A model generated the notes under the pieces. It was not told where the DNA came from. It did no database searches and saw nothing but the letters and a program-made list of their open reading frames with translations. A stretch of DNA of 9,691 nucleotides from Tannerella sp. (GTDB taxonomy: Bacteria; Bacteroidota; Bacteroidia; Bacteroidales; Tannerellaceae), in contig JAITMT010000119.1 of NCBI GenBank assembly GCA_031277235.1, positions 1 to 9,691 on the forward strand, in the 5' to 3' direction. Position numbers and translations under genes: made by a program. How positions within the stretch are numbered: position 1 is the stretch's first letter; each line of letters opens with the position of its first letter. Shown here piece after piece: positions 5,726-9,691 of the stretch.

Positions 5726-6868
5726 CTAAGAGGAAATATTCGTATCAGACAATAGATTTATCAACCTTTCTGCCTGATATTCATTGGAAAAGGTTGGAAA
5801 AAGCAGTTTTTTGCGAAGTTCGAGCGCGTCTGCCGTAAACGGCTTTTGCATCAGGTCTTTACAGATTTTTATCATATCTTTCTGATCATCGGCAACATAA
5901 CAAAGTTCATTCAATCCGCTGCCTGTCAGCATCATCGAATTTACGACGATATAACGTCCGGTAAAAAGGCTATTTAACAATTTGATTTTCAAGCCTGTAT
6001 CTTGAAACGTAACAAGCAAGTTTATTTGCGCTGTAGAAATCAGTTCGTTAATTCGTTCCACCGACGGATTCGCTTCTACCTGAATATTTGCATGTTTGGA
6101 TGCGGCTTTCAACAAGGTTTTTGACGGATTCATCCCTGCAATAATACATTTATAATCAGGGAGTTTTGAAAAAATATTTTCAATCAGATACAACGCAGCC
6201 TTTTCGTTCTCCTTGACGGAAAGTTTTCCGTGATACAAAATGAAATCCGACTGTCCGGGAACGGCTGATACAGAATTATTTCCGTGAAAACATGGCATAA
6301 ATTCCACGCAATTTGAAGGGAATATTTTTTGCAAATATGCCGCGTCTGTTTGCGAAACCGAGAGGCTTAAATCGGCTGTGGCCACGTTGGATTGAAACCA
6401 TTTAAAACGCATAGCCTCAATGTAATAGAAGATTTTTTTCATCCGGTTATTTTCCGCTTTTCCGATTTCGCGATAGTAATCATGTTCGATATTGCACTCG
6501 CGGAAAATTTTTATTCTTCCTTTTAAACGGCTGTCATTCAGATAGTAACAAGTATGCAACCCCTCAAACAGAATCGGATAATCGTTTTTTAACAAGTTAC
6601 CAATCAGGCGTTTGTCCTTTCGACCGTAAACATTGTAAGGCAGCACGGATAAATTGGCCAAAACGCCCGTTTTGCGCTTGTAATAAAGCACTTCCTCACA
6701 AATATTTTCCAACTCTTGGGCGCGAGGTCGCTCATATTCAAAGCAATGCAAAATAATTTTTACGTCGCAATCATGTAAAGCCTTGATTTTGTAATAAATA
6801 TCTATCACGCCGCCATAATTGGCAGGATACGGAATATTCAATGATACGATGTTAATTATTCTATTCAT
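5726..6868 (-). CDS. Glycosyltransferase, GT-B fold (GT4-like)
   Basis: This is a 380-residue predicted cytoplasmic glycosyltransferase. The N-terminal half (to about 200) has the acceptor-side Rossmann pattern: a beta strand IINIVSL, then PYPANYGGVIDIYYKIKAL (13-31), resembling the glycine-rich loop of GT4 enzymes. The C-terminal half begins at DFILYHGKLSVKENEKAALYL (208-228). It includes CIIAGMNPS (241-249) and the nucleotide-sugar region TGLKIKLLNSLFTGRYIVVN (291-310), where the usual GT4 glutamate is replaced, a pattern I associate with some Bacteroidota transferases. The sugar donor is unknown. The frame extends to 6934, but the ATG at 6868 is chosen because it opens directly on the first beta strand and overlaps the preceding gene by 8 nt, like the junction before it. 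It is the last gene of the glycan operon; 64 bp separate it from pepT. Confidence 0.8.
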   Translation of the reverse strand: MNRIINIVSLNIPYPANYGGVIDIYYKIKALHDCDVKIILHCFEYERPRAQELENICEEVLYYKRKTGVLANLSVLPYNVYGRKDKRLIGNLLKNDYPILFEGLHTCYYLNDSRLKGRIKIFRECNIEHDYYREIGKAENNRMKKIFYYIEAMRFKWFQSNVATADLSLSVSQTDAAYLQKIFPSNCVEFMPCFHGNNSVSAVPGQSDFILYHGKLSVKENEKAALYLIENIFSKLPDYKCIIAGMNPSKTLLKAASKHANIQVEANPSVERINELISTAQINLLVTFQDTGLKIKLLNSLFTGRYIVVNSMMLTGSGLNELCYVADDQKDMIKICKDLMQKPFTADALELRKKLLFPTFSNEYQAERLINLLSDTNISS

Positions 6869-8117
6869 TATCAACAACTTGTTTGAAAATTTCAATAAAC
6901 TGCACAGCCTGTTTTTCACGGGAAAATTTTGCAACTTCTTCTTTATCAGACGAATTAACCGGTAATTTTCCCGATTTCCAATCTACAAAATGTTGCTTGA
7001 CAAAATCGTAAACTTCATCAACATTATGGGCAGAAAGTCCTGATTTTGTTTTGTTTATCACTTCTTCAAGACATCCTTCATCACCTCTCACGCACAAAAT
7101 CGGCTTGCCAACCGCCAAATATTCAAAAAACTTGGTAGTCATCACGCCTTGCGGACCTTTTTCATCCGCTTTATTGGTCAAAATCAACAAGATAGCGCTC
7201 TCATTGAGTATTTTGGGTATTTCCGTCGCCGACACATAATCATGATAACACATAAACTCTTGAATTTCAGGATATTTACAAATTTTATTCTGAATTATTA
7301 CCTTCGATTTTTCATCCGTAAACCAGCGAACCTGAAATTGTTTTGATGTGATAATACCCTCTGCAACAATCCTTTCCATCGCTTGAAACAACAGGTCAGG
7401 ATTGCGCATTTCGGCGCTAATCAAACGACCCGTATAAGTAATGTAAAATATATCTTCCTTGCTATCAATCGGATAAAAAATTTCGGAATCGAAACCATTA
7501 TAAATCAGACTTATATTCGGGTTAAACTGCTTCAAAACCTCTACGTGCCAGGGAGATACGGTTGTTATGTGCGCCGCCCTTCGCAACACTCGATTCCGTA
7601 TTTTTAAATTTCGCCGTTTGAAATTAGCAACCAACCATTTTTCAAGCCCCAGAAAATGAGGTATTTTATGCGTAATAAACTCATTTCCTGTATATTGCTC
7701 CATAATATCGCGCAAATCCACAACAAGCGGTAAACCCGTTTTCCGCGCCAACCGCCCGGCTGCCGGTAGCGGAAAAGTGCGATAAGCGCTACATAAAATC
7801 AAATCAAACCGTTGACTATCAGTTAATTTCAATGCTTCCCGATAGATTTTTCTGTTTTTGTAATCCGTCAAAACGTCGCGCAACATCGTCCAGCCCCACT
7901 CCACTTTTCCCGCAAATCCTGTTTTACGGTAGTATTTCACAGCGTGAACTTCAGTATCGCCTTTCAAAAATTCAAATATTTGATCTTCAATATATTCCGT
8001 GATGACGACAGGTTTCCAACCGTTGATTTTGAGATACTTGCACAGATATCCCACACGCGGTCCGAAAGCAGGCGGAAACATATCGCAAAACACTAATATT
8101 GAGGGTTTTTCACACAC
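6861..8117 (-). CDS. Glycosyltransferase family 4-type protein
   Basis: This 418-residue GT-B glycosyltransferase probably acts at the cytoplasmic face of the inner membrane on a lipid-linked glycan. The N-terminal domain opens with SILVFCDMFPPAFGPRVGYLCKYL (a GT4 N-terminal pattern with the PRVGYL loop, 20-25) and ends near TTVSPWHVEVLKQF (185-198). The link LIYNGFDSEIFYP (204-216) is the standard GT4 hinge. The C-terminal donor-binding domain starts at ITYTGRL (226-232) and contains TTKFFEYLAVGKPILCV (327-343), with Glu332 as the likely nucleotide-ribose ligand. A hydrophobic stretch near ILLILTN is a buried strand, not a membrane segment. The start is GTG at 8117-8115: an in-frame TAG at 8123-8121 rules out any longer start. 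It overlaps the epimerase end by 8 nt (GTGTGTGA), consistent with coupling. The donor sugar cannot be assigned. Confidence 0.88.
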   Translation of the reverse strand: MCEKPSILVFCDMFPPAFGPRVGYLCKYLKINGWKPVVITEYIEDQIFEFLKGDTEVHAVKYYRKTGFAGKVEWGWTMLRDVLTDYKNRKIYREALKLTDSQRFDLILCSAYRTFPLPAAGRLARKTGLPLVVDLRDIMEQYTGNEFITHKIPHFLGLEKWLVANFKRRNLKIRNRVLRRAAHITTVSPWHVEVLKQFNPNISLIYNGFDSEIFYPIDSKEDIFYITYTGRLISAEMRNPDLLFQAMERIVAEGIITSKQFQVRWFTDEKSKVIIQNKICKYPEIQEFMCYHDYVSATEIPKILNESAILLILTNKADEKGPQGVMTTKFFEYLAVGKPILCVRGDEGCLEEVINKTKSGLSAHNVDEVYDFVKQHFVDWKSGKLPVNSSDKEEVAKFSREKQAVQFIEIFKQVVDNE

Positions 8118-9210
8118 AGACTATCGCATTTATAATTTTTTCGGCAGCCTTTCCGTCGCCATATTCCTTAATTTCAGTGCGTTCGGGCGTCCGGCGCACG
8201 CATTCGAGAATCTTTTCGGTTTTGTAACCTGCAATCTGATTCCAGCCCGCATAGACCGTCTCGACCCATTCCGTTTCTTCACGCAAAGTAACACATGGAA
8301 CTCGCTGAAAATAAGCCTCTTTCTGTATTCCGCCCGAATCCGTTAAAATCATTTTTGCATTTTTTTCCAGCATGATCATATCCAGATAATCAACCGGTTC
8401 TATCAATTTTACAGAAGGATTCGTGGCAAGAGTCGGCATAAGATTGTAATTATCAAGGTAAACCTTCGTGCGCGGATGCACGGGAAAAATGACGGGCTGT
8501 GCTTCCGACGCCATTTCCACAAGCGCAAGAATAATTTGCGTGAGGCGTTCGGGGTTATTGGTATTTTCGGCTCGATGAACCGTACACAGGTAATAATCAA
8601 GACCATACAAATGATAACGCAACAGGATTTCAGACTTCTTTTCCGCCATCTCCCCATAATGCAGCGCCGCATCGTACATCACATCGCCACAATAAAAAAT
8701 TCCTTCCTTAATATTCTCATTAGCAAGGTTTTGAACGGACGTATAAGTCGGACAAAACAGCAGGGAAGCAAGCCTGTCCGTGAGCACTCTGTTTTTTTCT
8801 TCGGGCATATTCATATTGAAACTGCGCAATCCCGCCTCAATGTGAATCAGCGGAATATTCAGTTGTGAAGCGGCAATGGCGCCTGCCAGCGTACTGTTCG
8901 TATCGCCGTAAACGATGACAAAATCGGGGCTCGCCTCAATCAACGCTTTTTCAATGCCCAGCAACATGTTGGCAAGCATTTTCGTATGACCCGCAATCCC
9001 GCCGCAATTCAACTGCCAATGCGGTTTTTTCAACTCCAATTCATTGAAAAACACCTCGTTCATGTTTTTATCGTAATGCTGCCCGGTGTGCAGTATCCAT
9101 TCTACAATCTTATTTTCCTTATTTTCAGCATTATAACGCTCTATTGCGTTGCTAATCATCGCTGCCTTAATGATTTGGGGTCTTGCCCCGATAATGGTTA
9201 CTATTTTCAT
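8110..9210 (-). CDS. wecB: UDP-N-acetylglucosamine 2-epimerase, non-hydrolysing
   Basis: This 366-residue cytoplasmic enzyme inverts C2 of a UDP-HexNAc, normally giving UDP-ManNAc for surface polysaccharide synthesis. Family landmarks: GARPQ (8-12, with Arg10), HTGQHY (41-46), YGDTNSTLAG (101-110, Asp103), HIEAGLRS (123-130, Glu125), MPEEKNR (135-141, Glu137/Glu138), TVHRAEN (210-216, His212), FPVHPRT (242-248) and DSGGIQKEA (291-299). The wording GARPQ, GDVMYDA and EETEWVETVYAGWN is nearer to the WbpI/WlbD subgroup (epimerases of UDP-2,3-diacetamido-2,3-dideoxyglucuronate) than to E. coli WecB, which has GTRPE. The true substrate may therefore be a modified sugar, although no WbpA/B/D/E-type partner genes are in the window. 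The ATG at 9210 overlaps the stop of the upstream gene (ATGA), indicating an operon. Confidence 0.93.
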   Translation of the reverse strand: MKIVTIIGARPQIIKAAMISNAIERYNAENKENKIVEWILHTGQHYDKNMNEVFFNELELKKPHWQLNCGGIAGHTKMLANMLLGIEKALIEASPDFVIVYGDTNSTLAGAIAASQLNIPLIHIEAGLRSFNMNMPEEKNRVLTDRLASLLFCPTYTSVQNLANENIKEGIFYCGDVMYDAALHYGEMAEKKSEILLRYHLYGLDYYLCTVHRAENTNNPERLTQIILALVEMASEAQPVIFPVHPRTKVYLDNYNLMPTLATNPSVKLIEPVDYLDMIMLEKNAKMILTDSGGIQKEAYFQRVPCVTLREETEWVETVYAGWNQIAGYKTEKILECVRRTPERTEIKEYGDGKAAEKIINAIVCV

Positions 9211-9691
9211 GTTCTTAAATGTGTTAAAATGTTGATATACAATTCATGCAGATATAAATCGCCCTTGACAAAAAAAGACGTATTGTGCCATAGAAGCGTC
9301 AATTCTCCGTTAACTTTTTTTACGTTGTCTATCAATGTATTACAATACTCCTGAGCCTCATCGTAAGATAAATTCATGTATTTTTCTTCTTTCAGGGTAG
9401 ATTCCATAACTGTCAGAGGATGAATGATTAACGAAGCTAAACGTTTCGTCGCAGGATTGATGAATCGGACAGGTTTTGAAGTTCCCAACCGAAATCCTGC
9501 CACATCGGCATAACCCATTGTGTAATCGTCTGTAATTCCGATTTTTACCAAATTTTCCATTTCCTCAGGCTCGCGGGAAGCCAAAAAATGGTTGCGGTTG
9601 TCGATGATGGAAATGTCCAAAATTTCTTCCAATTTCGCTTTTTCTTTTTTCAACATTTCCACATTGTTTCCCGAAAGATAACTGCCATGCA
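9207..9691 (-). CDS. Polysaccharide deacetylase family protein, C-terminal part
   Basis: The frame is open to the right edge: it reads HGSYLSGNN directly before VEMLKKEKAKLEEI, so the GTG at 9662 is an internal codon and the gene starts beyond the window. About 160 residues are visible. HGSYLSGN followed by a coiled KKEKAKLEEI helix, then RNHFLA, ITDDYTMGYADVAGFRLGTSKPV (a substrate-pocket region) and IIHPLTVMESTL, is the ordering seen in Bacteroidota polysaccharide-deacetylase-like proteins of surface-glycan loci (NodB-like beta/alpha barrel). In that fold the His of HGS is a metal-ligand candidate; the catalytic Asp pair would lie upstream and cannot be checked. Its likely role is removing an acetyl group from, or otherwise processing, an amino-sugar glycan. 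The stop overlaps the epimerase start by 4 nt. Confidence 0.78.
   Translation of the reverse strand, partial: HGSYLSGNNVEMLKKEKAKLEEILDISIIDNRNHFLASREPEEMENLVKIGITDDYTMGYADVAGFRLGTSKPVRFINPATKRLASLIIHPLTVMESTLKEEKYMNLSYDEAQEYCNTLIDNVKKVNGELTLLWHNTSFFVKGDLYLHELYINILTHLRT

Noticed and set aside
6869..6934. A longer N-terminus for the second glycosyltransferase
   Set aside because: The extra 22 residues are unlike a GT N-terminus and would overlap the upstream gene by 74 nt; the ATG at 6868 opens directly on the first beta strand.
8476..8868. A 130-codon plus-strand frame inside the epimerase gene
   Set aside because: It is antisense to a clear epimerase, with composition typical of a reverse-frame translation and no start context.

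Overview
The window looks like a chromosomal segment from a Bacteroidota (probably Bacteroidales) bacterium. The support is indirect but consistent: moderately low GC, almost no Shine-Dalgarno sites, two promoters with the TAnnTTTG -7 box typical of this phylum, a secreted M64 (IgA-peptidase-like) protein, a BF3164-type propeller lipoprotein, and GC-rich and heptameric intergenic repeats of a kind common in these genomes. I cannot name a genus.

Layout. Bases 1-2617 run on the + strand: the C-terminal part of a PlsC-like acyltransferase (cut by the window edge), a nitrilase-superfamily omega-amidase 5 bp behind it, a 182-bp repeat island, then a secreted M64 metallopeptidase. Everything from 2619 to the right edge is on the - strand. 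Reading leftward in the direction of transcription from the right edge there is a polysaccharide-biosynthesis operon: a deacetylase-like protein (cut by the edge), a non-hydrolysing UDP-GlcNAc 2-epimerase, and two glycosyltransferases. All junctions in it overlap by 4-8 nt. Next come peptidase T with its own promoter, a VapBC-like toxin-antitoxin pair, and the propeller lipoprotein, whose stop codon lies one base from that of the M64 gene.

How the genes fit together. The right-hand cassette most plausibly makes or decorates a surface glycan (capsule, O-antigen or exopolysaccharide): the epimerase supplies a ManNAc-type nucleotide sugar and the two GT-B-type transferases use sugar nucleotides. 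The left half is housekeeping and envelope biology: lipid acylation, 2-oxoacid amide repair, tripeptide hydrolysis and secreted or lipid-anchored proteins.

Two things stand out. The PIN toxin gene carries a single-base frameshift that separates its first catalytic aspartate from the rest of the domain, while its antitoxin is intact. The repeat island packs four different repeat types into about 190 bp and invades the 3' end of the amidase gene, supplying its last six codons and its stop. I see no evidence for a wholly new system; the most unusual content is these two loci.
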